Shown here piece by piece: positions 1 through 6,819 of a stretch of DNA of 11,867 nt (its first letter is position 1; each line of letters begins with the position of its first letter). Origin of the DNA: Euperipatoides rowelli (taxonomy: Eukaryota > Onychophora > Udeonychophora > Euonychophora > Peripatopsidae); assembly GCA_003024985.2 (NCBI GenBank), contig PXIH01S0047704.1; one strand, written 5' to 3'. A program made the translations under genes and the position numbers. The notes under the pieces were generated by a model, which made no database searches, was not told the DNA's origin, and saw only the letters and a program-made list of their open reading frames with translations.

Positions 1-889
1 AAGCAAACTTTATTTAATAATAATAAAAGCTATAACTATAAATGGAATGAAAAATAACTAATTTTACAAATTATGAATAATTCAGACTAGATATATAAGT
101 AGTCTATTAGTCTGCCTGTTTATTATTATTAATAATCTGAATTATTCATTTTTCTGCATTCTAAGCAAAGTATTTATGTTTGGAGTATCATTTGCAGTAA
201 ATAAGCTTAAGATTTAAAGTCATCAGATAGAAAAACAAAAATTTGTGAGTGCAACTCAGTTGCAACTGATACGATATAAAAGTACAAAATATAAATACCA
301 GATATTGTTATGAACCGTTACAAACGCCTACAACAGTTTGATTCTTCACAAACCAATTATATTGTAGATCACTTCACTAGCACTATGTTAGCATAAAGCG
401 TAATCGTATTTTAGTAACCGAATATTACAATTTATTTTAAAATTCAATTAGACTTTCAATCTAATTTTCCTTACTAAGTTGATTTTCAATAATATAGGCT
501 ATAGGCTACTAGCCTACTAGAAATTCAAATTAAATTTGAAACATCCGAGTTGACAAAGAAAAACAATCTAGTGTTTTCTAAAAGATATTTGTAGTGTAGC
601 CAAATCGATATTAAATTTAAATGTTTTAATTTTTAACCTACTTGTGTTTATTTCAAGTTGATTTTATAAAAACCTACTGACTGTAAATAAAAGAATCCAA
701 AGCATTTAGTGCTAATGAACTTATCTACAATCTGATTGGTCTGGATCACCACGAGCAAAGTTTGTTTATCTTATCGCTATAATTTATAGTAAGACACTTA
801 GTTTTTTAAAAGTTTTTTTTTTTATTGTTTAATTTACTGTTAAATGAAAATATATAAAAATGTTAATGAATATGTTTAAGTTAACTTTA
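1..889. other. AT-rich non-coding DNA (probable intron)
   Basis: I see no open frame of useful length and no recognisable protein motif on either strand. The stretch is AT-rich with short palindromes: a 14-bp inverted repeat at 73-86/136-149, a 12-bp perfect palindrome at 257-268, a 17-nt near-palindrome at 524-540, and three TAGGCTA/TAGCCTA heptamers at 495-516. Because the exon at 4560 opens with the last base of a split codon, this DNA is most simply the upstream intron of that gene. No upstream exon of the gene was found here. Confidence 0.6.
73..149. repeat. 14-bp inverted repeat spaced by 49 nt
   Basis: ATGAATAATTCAGA at 73-86 is the exact reverse complement of TCTGAATTATTCAT at 136-149. 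A smaller inverted pair, AGACTA (84-89) and TAGTCT further in, lies inside, and a TTATTATTATTAATAAT run precedes the right arm. The layout is like a tiny fold-back element or decayed MITE. No target-site duplication stands out, and chance is possible in DNA this AT-rich. Confidence 0.4.
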
Positions 890-910
890 CACAATTCTTG
901 GAGCCAAAGC

Positions 911-1090
911 AATACGTTCCTATCAACATGGTCAAATGGTACGAGCCATTCCAAATTAGATCATATCCTGTCCACTTATAAATCGGAAACAAATAAATAT
1001 ATAAAGGCAAAATGAGTAGGAACTGTGGAATCAGATCACAAAATACTATTTGGCTTGCTAACAGAAGAAGAATTAGATAAGATAAAACAA
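911..1090 (+). pseudogene. LINE endonuclease (APE/exonuclease III fold), C-terminal fragment
   Basis: Reading the frame that starts at 911 gives NTFLSTWSNGTSHSKLDHIL and then, after a gap and an in-frame TGA, VGTVESDHKILFGL. A tryptophan-bearing strand, an I/L-DHIL motif and, about 25 residues later, an SDH motif form the C-terminal signature of apurinic-like endonucleases that nick target DNA in LINE retrotransposition. The Asp and His of SDH (1031-1039) belong to the family's catalytic set. The N-terminal catalytic residues are absent, because the element is truncated upstream. At least two in-frame stops show it is dead. It is the first recognisable part of the element and is followed by the linker ORF. 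Confidence 0.75.
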
Positions 1091-1107
1091 ATCTGACCCT
1101 AAGACAA

Positions 1108-1395
1108 TTGAAGACAGATGGGAAGTCATCAAGGGAACCATTACAGCAGCTGCTAGTAACACACTATCAGTTCAGAAATCACCCAACACCCCAAGGAGAA
1201 AGGAGAGCCAGAGCAACTCAAAAAAGAATAAAATACTTAAGACACAAATTTCCACAAAATGAAGAATACAGGATAGATATGAAAATTGCCAATAGAAATA
1301 GGAAACACTTTCTGGATAAATGCTGGAAATTCATCCACAATTTAGGATTAATATGCCCAAATCAAAGGCTAAAAGAACTAGCTAATAAAGAGTAA
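1108..1395 (+). pseudogene. LINE ORF2 linker between endonuclease and reverse transcriptase (95-codon open stretch)
   Basis: This open stretch is lysine- and arginine-rich, with many short charged helical patches and no recognisable domain. It lies between the endonuclease remnant and the reverse transcriptase, the usual place for a poorly conserved basic linker in LINE polyproteins. The methionine at its start is not a real start; it simply follows a stop in decayed sequence. From about 1396 to 1711 the reading is broken by further stops. That part still shows the frame fragment around 1610-1690 typical of the N-terminal edge of the polymerase: an acidic/aliphatic helix, a tryptophan, then VPKEWN followed by PIYK after a stop. 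Confidence 0.6.
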
Positions 1396-1711
1396 CAAAC
1401 TTATGATGGTGGAAAATTAGAAAGGAAGCTACATACCCATGTCCAAATGGGAAGAGCTACTTCATAAAGAATCTGGACCAAAACTAATGCTCATAAAGGA
1501 ACTGACGAGAAACCATTGCCACTCCCACCTTCAAAATCTCTTCTAACAAAATAGGCAAAAAGGGAAGAGCACCTGGAATTGCTCACATATGCTCCAACAA
1601 GAATAATAGATGAAATTGTAGAGTTACTAATAGAAGCCTGGGATAGAAAAGTACCTAAAGAATGGAACATATAGCCTATTTACAAATTCCCAAATCAAAA
1701 ATCCTAAAGGA

Positions 1712-2734
1712 ATGACAAATTACAGAAGAATTTCCTCATGTAGCATTATGTATAAGCTTTTTGCAAAACATTTACTATACTGTTTAGAGGAAGTAATTCC
1801 AGAGACTCCACCATACCAAGCAGCATATCTACCGGACCGTTTTACGGATGATCATACATTCACAGTTGGGAGAATTTTAGAAGAAAGATGGAAGGGGGTG
1901 GGGACTAAAAGCTTTTGTAGTAGCACTGGACTTAGAAAAGGTTTTGACTCCGTAAAGCACGAGGCTATTAGTTCAATTCTAAAATATAGGAATGCACCAC
2001 ATAAATTGATTAACCAAATAAGAAAATCTTCACTGAAAGAAGACACCATGATCCAGTGGTGTGGACAAAGATCTCAAAAAATTACAAAATGGGTGGGAGT
2101 GAAGCAAGGCTGTCCCTTGTCACCCAGATTATTCAATTTAGTCATAGATGAAGTGCTACAAACAGCAGCGGAAGTACTACCATATATCAATCTTCAACAA
2201 GAAAATTGTACAACATTTCCTTTAATACTTGTATTTGCTCATGATATTCTGATTGTTGCAGACTACCAAAAAGAGTTCCAGGAATTAATTAACGAACTGA
2301 TAAGCCTTTTTGCATCGATAGGATTAAATATAAACTCAGAAAAATGTCAAATGCTAATAAGGGATCCTACAGCCATAATTCCTCCAATAGGGAATATACA
2401 AATAGAAGGAAAACAACTTATCACAGTCAAAAATTTAAAGTACTTAGAGATTACAATTACAAATTCCTTAAACAGGCAACTGTACGTGAGAGAAAGAATA
2501 AAGAAGGCCTACACAACGACGCATGCCTTACTGCCATTCCTGCAAAGAAATAACTTGCCTTGGAAACTAACTAGAAGCATTTATGAATCAACAATTGTAC
2601 CCATTGTCACATATGGGCTAAAAACAACAGTACCTACCAAAGCAAACCCAAATAGCTTAAGTGCCATGGAAAGAGATCTCCTAAGACTACTAGCATCCAC
2701 ATTTTACATGCAATCCAAAAGTCACCGACATTAA
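1712..2734 (+). pseudogene. LINE reverse transcriptase domain, long open but mutated (340 codons)
   Basis: This is the polymerase of the non-LTR element, which copies its RNA at a nicked chromosomal site. Visible in order: NYRRISSCSIMYKLFAK (first conserved block, about residue 3), FTDDHTF, motif A region GFDSVKHEA (1940-1966), motif B GVKQGCPLSPRLFNL (2096 on), motif C as FAHD (2234-2245), the block LNINSEKCQ, and a thumb-like C-terminal part. Motif C should read F-A-D-D; here the first aspartate codon is a histidine codon (CAT at 2240-2242), which would destroy activity. Around motif A the frame is shifted: the ALDLEK stretch with the catalytic aspartate (GAC at 1929-1931) is only readable in the +1 frame, and the frame returns by about 1940. 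The methionine at 1712 is not a native start; the domain continues from upstream. Confidence 0.88.
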
Positions 2735-3068
2735 TACTAACAAACACCTTTTTCGGAAAACCATCATAAGGAAAATAACTCTTTTAAGGATCAGATACTG
2801 GGGACTTATAATCAGGAGAACAGAGGGACACATGCTCAGGACAGTAACATTGGCTTTCAAACAAAAAAAAAGGAAAATTATCAGACCATGCTTAACATGG
2901 ATATCAAGTTTGGAAGCAAATAAAAGAAAATTTGATACCCTGGAAGTGGATTGGCTACAAGTATTATTGGATAACGGTAAGGCGGTAGCCATATCAAATG
3001 AAATATTTACATTGCCGACTTGCCGTACAATTCAGACACAGAAGATGAGGGCCAAGAGAAGAGACTGA
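2735..3068 (+). pseudogene. LINE ORF2 C-terminal domain remnant
   Basis: After the stop that ends the polymerase frame, homologous-looking sequence continues in other frames. The segment around 2780-2830 reads like an arginine/tryptophan-rich ILRIRYWG block. From 2832 an open frame gives a very basic stretch, KQKKRKIIRPCLTWISSLEA, resembling the R-G-R-P-x-x-x-W segment found after the polymerase in several LINE clades. A further frame change near 3010 gives an acidic end, YNSDTEDEGQEKR. The function of this region in such elements is unclear; nucleic-acid binding is a reasonable inference from its charge. Confidence 0.6.
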
Positions 3069-3458
3069 GATTGGAAAAATAAATTTTAAAAAAAATTCTA
3101 GAGAGGAAGATTAGTTGCGACCTAACAAAAATCAGCAAGCAAGAAAAGAAGGAAAATAAGAGAAACAGGTTGGGAAACAGGGAAAAAAAAAGAGGGAAAG
3201 GAATCATATCAAAAGGTTCTTTGGGTTCGGTCTGCAGACAGACTAAAAGACCTGCTCCTATTACCCTCTGAGTCTGACTAAATCTTCTTATTCATCCAAC
3301 TCTTTCTCTGATAACCATGGTCTTTACTGGCAATTCTGAGGTCGGGGTGAGTATTTCAAGTTGACCAGGGTAGAACATGCTATCACCCAGTCTTATTTAT
3401 GCTCATGGGACAGTCATGTATTTGGTGCATGGGTTCACATGGGTATATCAAACATGCA
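3069..3458 (+). other. LINE 3' untranslated region
   Basis: This stretch starts with a purine-rich part (to about 3208), then becomes markedly more GC-rich than the surrounding intron (about 3215-3450). It has a perfect 10-bp palindrome GTCTGCAGAC at 3230-3239 and no coding signal. It ends just before the ATT repeat that marks the element's 3' end. In LINEs this is where the element's own reverse transcriptase recognises its RNA, so the structured GC-richer block is a candidate recognition element (inference). Confidence 0.55.
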
Positions 3459-3473
3459 AATTATTATTATTAT
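3459..3473 (+). repeat. (ATT)n tail at the LINE 3' end
   Basis: AATTATTATTATTAT closes the GC-richer 3' UTR and abuts ordinary AT-rich intron. Short tandem-repeat tails instead of poly-A are typical of several APE-type LINE clades. I use it to set the right boundary of the element. Confidence 0.6.
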
Positions 3474-3950
3474 ATAACTTCCATTGGCTCAGCCGTTAAC
3501 CAATCAATGGCAGTTTCTGGAGTAAATGGAGCTGTGAAGATTACTAGGCAGATACTTTAGAAAATAACCAAAATCGTGGAAATTTGCCAATTCTAAAATT
3601 GATATTGTAGTCTTGTGTTAAAATTTTAATTTTATTTATTAAATCATTTCTAATTATGAAAAGCATATAATTGTTGGAGTTTTAAATCATTTCTTAATTA
3701 ATTTTAAATAAATTATTGTGTTTTAATTTCTTGAAGAATTCTATTTTAAGCTTAGGCTAGGCTACTTGTTTTTATAATTGTTGAAAATGTGTACGTTTTG
3801 ATAATTGATGAGACATAAAAAAGAATTAGCATGGTAAATTAAATTGAAATTAATAATTAACAGACCTATAATTTAGTATTATTTCACAGTAAAAATAAAA
3901 ACACTAAATTTCAAATATTCATTTAGTGCCTAAATTTGGTAAAGTTTTTT

Positions 3951-3964
3951 TTGTGTGTGTGTGT
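3951..3964. repeat. (GT)n microsatellite
   Basis: A T run followed by GTGTGTGTGTGT, then a GGTGGTGGTG stretch about 15 nt later. It is an ordinary simple-sequence repeat within the intron. Confidence 0.8.
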
Positions 3965-4441
3965 TATGGAAGGGTGGTGGTGTTTTAATGTTTACAAATG
4001 TTTAGTAAAAAACATTTAACCAATTAAATGTTTTGTTCCTATCGCTATTATATACTAAGTCTATAAATCTGTCACTTTAGATAGCTACCATGTGACATTA
4101 AGTGTTAATTTTAATATTTTTCGCTATTTTTAAAGTATAAAAATGTAATATTTTAAAAATATTCTTTTTGTAGAGTACGGTAGGTTAATAGAAGAAAAAT
4201 TAGATTTTTTACTCATGTTTTTGGATTATATGAATGGAAATACTTTAGCCGTTCCATCAATAAACAATGGACAGGTCAATTTAAGTCTGTTTTATAAAGG
4301 GTCTAATAAATTATTTCATTATTTTAGCTGATTTTTGAGCTATAAAGATTATTGCAACATTAAAATGGAATAATTAAAATATTATTACATTTTCCCCCCA
4401 TTATGATGATGAAAGTTGCACATAAGTGTGAAATAAATCCT

Positions 4442-4453
4442 CCCCCCCCCCCC
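4442..4453. repeat. Homopolymer C run (12 nt)
   Basis: Twelve consecutive C, followed by TT, CCCC and an A-rich run after 4466. Such runs are mutation- and sequencing-error-prone, so the exact length is uncertain. Confidence 0.85.
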
Positions 4454-4540
4454 TTCCCCATCTACAAAAAAAAAATGAAAATTAATATGCATAATGTAGC
4501 CTAGTAGCCTACATTACATACTTAATGGTAATTTTAAATC

Positions 4541-4559
4541 TTCTATTTTCTAATTTCAG
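4541..4559 (+). promoter_or_regulatory. 3' splice site (polypyrimidine tract and AG acceptor)
   Basis: TTCTATTTTCTAATTTCAG ends at 4559. It is pyrimidine-rich with a canonical CAG, and directly precedes sequence where ankyrin homology begins. CTAAT at 4550-4554 is too close to the AG to be a good branch point; the branch point was not identified. Confidence 0.8.
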
Positions 4560-4716
4560 GGAAGCTGTGTCATTATTATTATATCATGATGCTTCCGTAA
4601 ATGTAGTGGATAATAAAGGCTCATCGCCACTTCATTTAGCAGCTTGGAATGGAAATGTTGAAATTGTTAGAATGCTCTTGTCTCAAGGACCCTTGTATCC
4701 CAACATCAATCTTGAG
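4560..4716 (+). CDS. ANKS1: Internal exon of an ANKS1-like ankyrin-repeat adaptor protein
   Basis: The 157-nt exon begins with the third base of a split codon, then reads EAVSLLLYHDASVNVVDNKG and SSPLHLAAWNGNVEIVRMLL, ending after the GAG codon at 4714-4716. It covers the end of one ankyrin repeat, the loop with VNVVDNKG, and a full helix pair of the next with the hallmark PLHLAAWNG. The HLAAW-G-VEIV order followed by a GP-containing extension matches the N-terminal repeats of ANKS1A/ANKS1B (Odin/AIDA-1), scaffolds that carry ankyrin, SAM and PTB domains and act beneath receptor tyrosine kinases or at synapses. AG/GT sites flank it exactly. The reading continues open upstream to an ATG at 4525, but that part is intron. 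Neighbouring exons lie outside the window, so family assignment rests on about 52 residues; another ankyrin scaffold is possible. Confidence 0.8.
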
Positions 4717-4722
4717 GTAAGA
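4717..4722 (+). promoter_or_regulatory. 5' splice site (GTAAGA donor)
   Basis: GAG|GTAAGA is close to the AG|GTAAGT consensus and follows immediately after the last codon with ankyrin-family similarity. The exon therefore ends in phase 0. Confidence 0.8.
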
Positions 4723-5189
4723 TTTGCTGTCATAATCTATCATATAGCCTAGCCTATTTGTAAAAGGCAAGAGGGCACCATCTATTTTATAGGTTTTGTA
4801 AAGTCTAAAAAATAATACATTAATAAATTAATGAACGGGCTGAGACAAATAAATAATAACTCATGGGGTTGATAAATTAATTCTTAATGAGTTGATTTGC
4901 ATATTTAAATAAACCAAGAGGTTGAAAAATAAATTATAGATAGAATCATATGTTACACACTTTACATTTTGAAATAAATATACATTCTATCACTCTCTAT
5001 ATTTGATTTTTTTGTGTTAAGCATTGAGTCACTTCCGTATATTGTTTAGATTAAATAAGAAAAAATAAATCATTTATAGGTAATCTTTAAATTACTAGAT
5101 CTGACTTTAAATATTTTAGTAGACATATTGTAAATATTTAATTTCATCACTATTTGGATAACATGTAAAATAAAATAAAATAATTGAAG
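4717..5189. other. Intron between the exon and the Copia element
   Basis: AT-rich, with stops in all frames and no recognisable domain. A doubled TAGCCTA sits at 4745-4756. ATAAC at 5158-5162 resembles the ATAAC just after the Copia 3' LTR at 9867-9871, but it is about 28 nt from my estimate of the LTR start. Confidence 0.6.
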
Positions 5190-5362
5190 AAAAAATATGG
5201 AATAGAGATTTTACAGATCTCGTGATTCACATTAGTTTAAATTAGGATATCTAGGGTTTTAATTGTCTGCTTGTTTTTGTTTAAAAGTGATGGAACACTT
5301 GTAGTAAAATATTAATTTATATTTAAAATATATTCTAACTATTTCGAATTGATTCCACAACA
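5190..5362 (+). repeat. Copia 5' LTR (diverged, with a ~24-nt deletion)
   Basis: It aligns with 9643-9865. Shared blocks include TACAGATC, GATCTCGTGATT (5216-5227), a T-rich block ending GTTTAA, ATTTAAAATA, and the exact end GAATTGATTCCACAACA. The 3' LTR has two GATC copies 24 nt apart (9675 and 9699) where this LTR has one, consistent with a deletion between short direct repeats. The left edge is uncertain by about 25 nt. Promoter elements are not identifiable. Confidence 0.8.
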
Positions 5363-5376
5363 AATTGGTAACATAA
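5363..5376 (+). other. Possible tRNA primer binding site of the Copia element
   Basis: Directly after the CACAACA end of the 5' LTR comes AATTGGTAAC, similar to the TGGTA(A/G)C-type start of primer sites complementary to the initiator methionine tRNA 3' end, which Copia elements commonly use. Only about 7-8 bases fit, so this is tentative. Confidence 0.35.
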
Positions 5377-5708
5377 ATATATTTATTTATTTCACTTCAA
5401 GAATTACCAAGAAGATACACACTGTAAGTAAAATAAATTAAACTAACATAAACAAGACAAAGAAAATGGCAGATGTGCAGTAAGTGGGTCACTTCTTGTA
5501 AGGCCAATTAAGCTTTTAATCATGACTAATTATCATATATGGGCTTTAAATGTCGGTTAAGTTTTAAGAAGTAGGCGGTTATTTAGGCCGCCATTTAGGG
5601 AAGAGGAGGAACCACCAACGAATAATGATCCAGAATCGACGTCGGCCAAGGCAAGAGCTGCATGGGAAGAAAAAAATGATGTTTTTTGCTTATTTTAATT
5701 GCATTCTC

Positions 5709-5787
5709 CAATAAACATACCTGCCTGTTTCGGTGATTATAATAATTGCTTATTATAAATCACCGGAACAGGCAGGTATGTTTATTG
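5709..5787. repeat. 35-bp fold-back inverted repeat inside gag
   Basis: The left arm 5709-5743 and right arm 5752-5787 are reverse complements except for one substitution (TTTCGG versus TTCCGG) and one extra base, separated by about 8 nt. Weaker complementarity continues outwards on both sides (about 5686-5708 with 5788-5812). The arms contain CATACCTGCCTGTT and its complement. It interrupts the gag reading frame. Confidence 0.9.
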
Positions 5788-6088
5788 AAGAACGCAGTGC
5801 AAAAAAAAGTTTGGGATGAACTTAAAAAAATTGAAGCAGGAAATGTGGAAGATATGCTTATTGATACAATGTTGGAATTAAAAAAAATATTCAAATAGGA
5901 AATGTTACCGTAGATGAATTTATAATGTGAGTAATGAACATAGAAACCAAATGTGTATCATTAGGTCAAATAATCTTGGAGAGAGAACTCGTTTATCACA
6001 TACAGTAGTAAGAATGTTCACTCAAAATTAAAAAAACAATACAGCTGCAGTAACTAAGACCACAGGGCGACAATCCTGGAGGAAGTAC

Positions 6089-6358
6089 AATAGGCCTTAA
6101 AAGAAGAGAATAGCTAAACGAAGGTAATGTTAAACAGAAAATCTATATGAATTGCTCAGAAAGGGCATAAGTATATATAACAAATCTTAAAAGAAGAGGA
6201 GAATAGACTAAATAAAGATTATATTAAACAGAAAATCTATATAACTCAAAGTTCATATACGTAAATACAATAGGCCATAAAAGAGGAGGAGAATAGACTA
6301 AATGAAGGCAATGTTAAACAGAAATCTATATGAATAACTCAGAATGAGCATATATTAC
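6089..6358 (+). repeat. Three tandem ~90-nt copies in gag, upstream of the zinc knuckle
   Basis: Blocks starting near 6089, 6179 and 6269 share AATAGGCC(T/A)TAAAAGA, GGAGAATAGACTAAAT and GTTAAACAGAAA-TCTATAT. The TTAAAAG block recurs at 6097 and 6187, with its counterpart TAAAAG at 6278; TAAACAG recurs at 6131, 6225 and 6315. In the best frame a unit reads KEEENRLNEGNVKQK, a charged helical segment. The copies have diverged from each other, so the triplication is old. Confidence 0.88.
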
Positions 6359-6499
6359 TAAAGACAGAAAATAATTTTCTAAATCATCTCATATTAATAA
6401 TAAATGCTATAACTGAGGGAAAATTGGTAATCTGGTTAAAACATGCTGCTAGGGCTACAGGCAGAAGGGTGCAAAATAGTCCTAAACAACAGGTAGCTA

Positions 6500-6760
6500 A
6501 ATTGGAAATAAATACTCAGGAAACTGTAGATCTATGAACAAGCAAAAATGGTAAGTACTGGTCACACAATTGAACATGCATTTAGTGTAAATAATGATAT
6601 ATTGAACAAGTAGAATACAATAAATATGAAGCATTTAGATTCTGGCTACACATCACCCCCAAATCTTGATTGACTGACTGAACAGAATCCATTGTTTACT
6701 GAAGTTAATAGCAGAAGAAGCAGAGCAATCAAAAGGAAAGGTGAAACATTGGAGGGAACT
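6500..6760 (+). pseudogene. Copia aspartic protease remnant
   Basis: The frame at 6635 reads LDSGYTSPP, close to the Copia protease active site LDSGATSH, with the catalytic aspartate codon at 6638-6640 and the Ser-Gly that follow it. It lies between the zinc knuckle and integrase, where the protease belongs. The family enzyme cleaves the gag-pol precursor as a homodimer. The rest of the domain is not clearly traceable, and stops lie on both sides, so only the active-site loop supports the call. Confidence 0.6.
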
Positions 6761-6819
6761 AAAGGTGACATGTGTTCACAATGTTTTATGTGTACAAATA
6801 ATAACTAACTTGGCAGTAA

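Larger units (their letters stand above)
890..3473 (+). mobile_element. 5'-truncated, decayed non-LTR (LINE) retrotransposon with APE-type endonuclease
   Basis: The order endonuclease C-terminus, linker, reverse transcriptase, C-terminal domain, 3' UTR and short-repeat tail is that of an APE-bearing LINE inserted in sense to the exon downstream. Seen directly: the endonuclease end motifs LDHIL and SDH (959-1039), the reverse transcriptase motif KQGCPLSP (2102-2125), a basic C-terminal segment containing RPCLTW, and a terminal ATTATTATTATTAT tract (about 3459-3472). Most of the endonuclease is missing, so the copy is 5' truncated, as is usual for target-primed integration. The left boundary (about 860-910) is uncertain, and no target-site duplication was resolved. 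Stop codons and frameshifts make it non-autonomous. The clade is unresolved: the APE endonuclease excludes R2/R4-type elements, and the short-repeat 3' tail would fit an RTE-like group. Confidence 0.85.
3474..4559. other. Intron upstream of the ankyrin exon
   Basis: AT-rich DNA with no coding signal on either strand. It contains a (GT)n microsatellite at about 3953-3963, a GTGG-rich patch just after it, a run of 12 C at 4442-4453 followed by TTCCCC and a poly-A stretch, and four TAGGCTA/TAGCCTA heptamers (3753-3764 and 4497-4511, each a pair). It ends in a pyrimidine-rich tract and AG splice acceptor. Confidence 0.7.
5466..6450 (+). pseudogene. Copia gag (capsid/nucleocapsid) remnant
   Basis: A plausible start ATG is at 5466 (MADVQ, then a stop). 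From 5510 one frame gives the N-terminal gag signature TNYHIWALNV and, after a stop, an acidic stretch ending ARAAWEEKNDV. A fold-back hairpin (5709-5787) then interrupts the reading. Downstream, KKVWDELKKI, VTVDEFIM and KCVSLGQIILERELVYH follow the capsid pattern of Copia gag. A triplicated charged segment (6089-6358) leads into a CCHC zinc knuckle at 6405-6446, with spacing C-x2-C-x4-H-x4-C intact but the second cysteine now TGA and the histidine now asparagine. Gag would package the element RNA into virus-like particles. Frame changes between blocks show it is non-functional. Confidence 0.8.

Noticed and set aside
1852-2049. 65-codon minus-strand open frame
   Set aside because: It is a shadow of the LINE reverse transcriptase and shows no motif.
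2344-2553. 69-codon + strand open frame in another frame
   Set aside because: It overlaps the main LINE polymerase frame, which carries the family-like residues here; this one is a shadow.
2690-3207. Two minus-strand open frames with hydrophobic translations
   Set aside because: They are antisense to the purine-rich end of the LINE. Purine-rich DNA read in reverse gives spurious Phe/Leu/Ser-rich membrane-like proteins.
4525-4559. ATG-initiated N-terminal extension of the ankyrin open frame
   Set aside because: It lies in the polypyrimidine tract and splice acceptor. Ankyrin similarity starts exactly after the AG at 4558-4559, so the ATG is intronic.
6089-6358. CRISPR-like array
   Set aside because: The units are adjacent with no distinct spacers, the setting is eukaryotic, and the repeats are coding remnants of gag.
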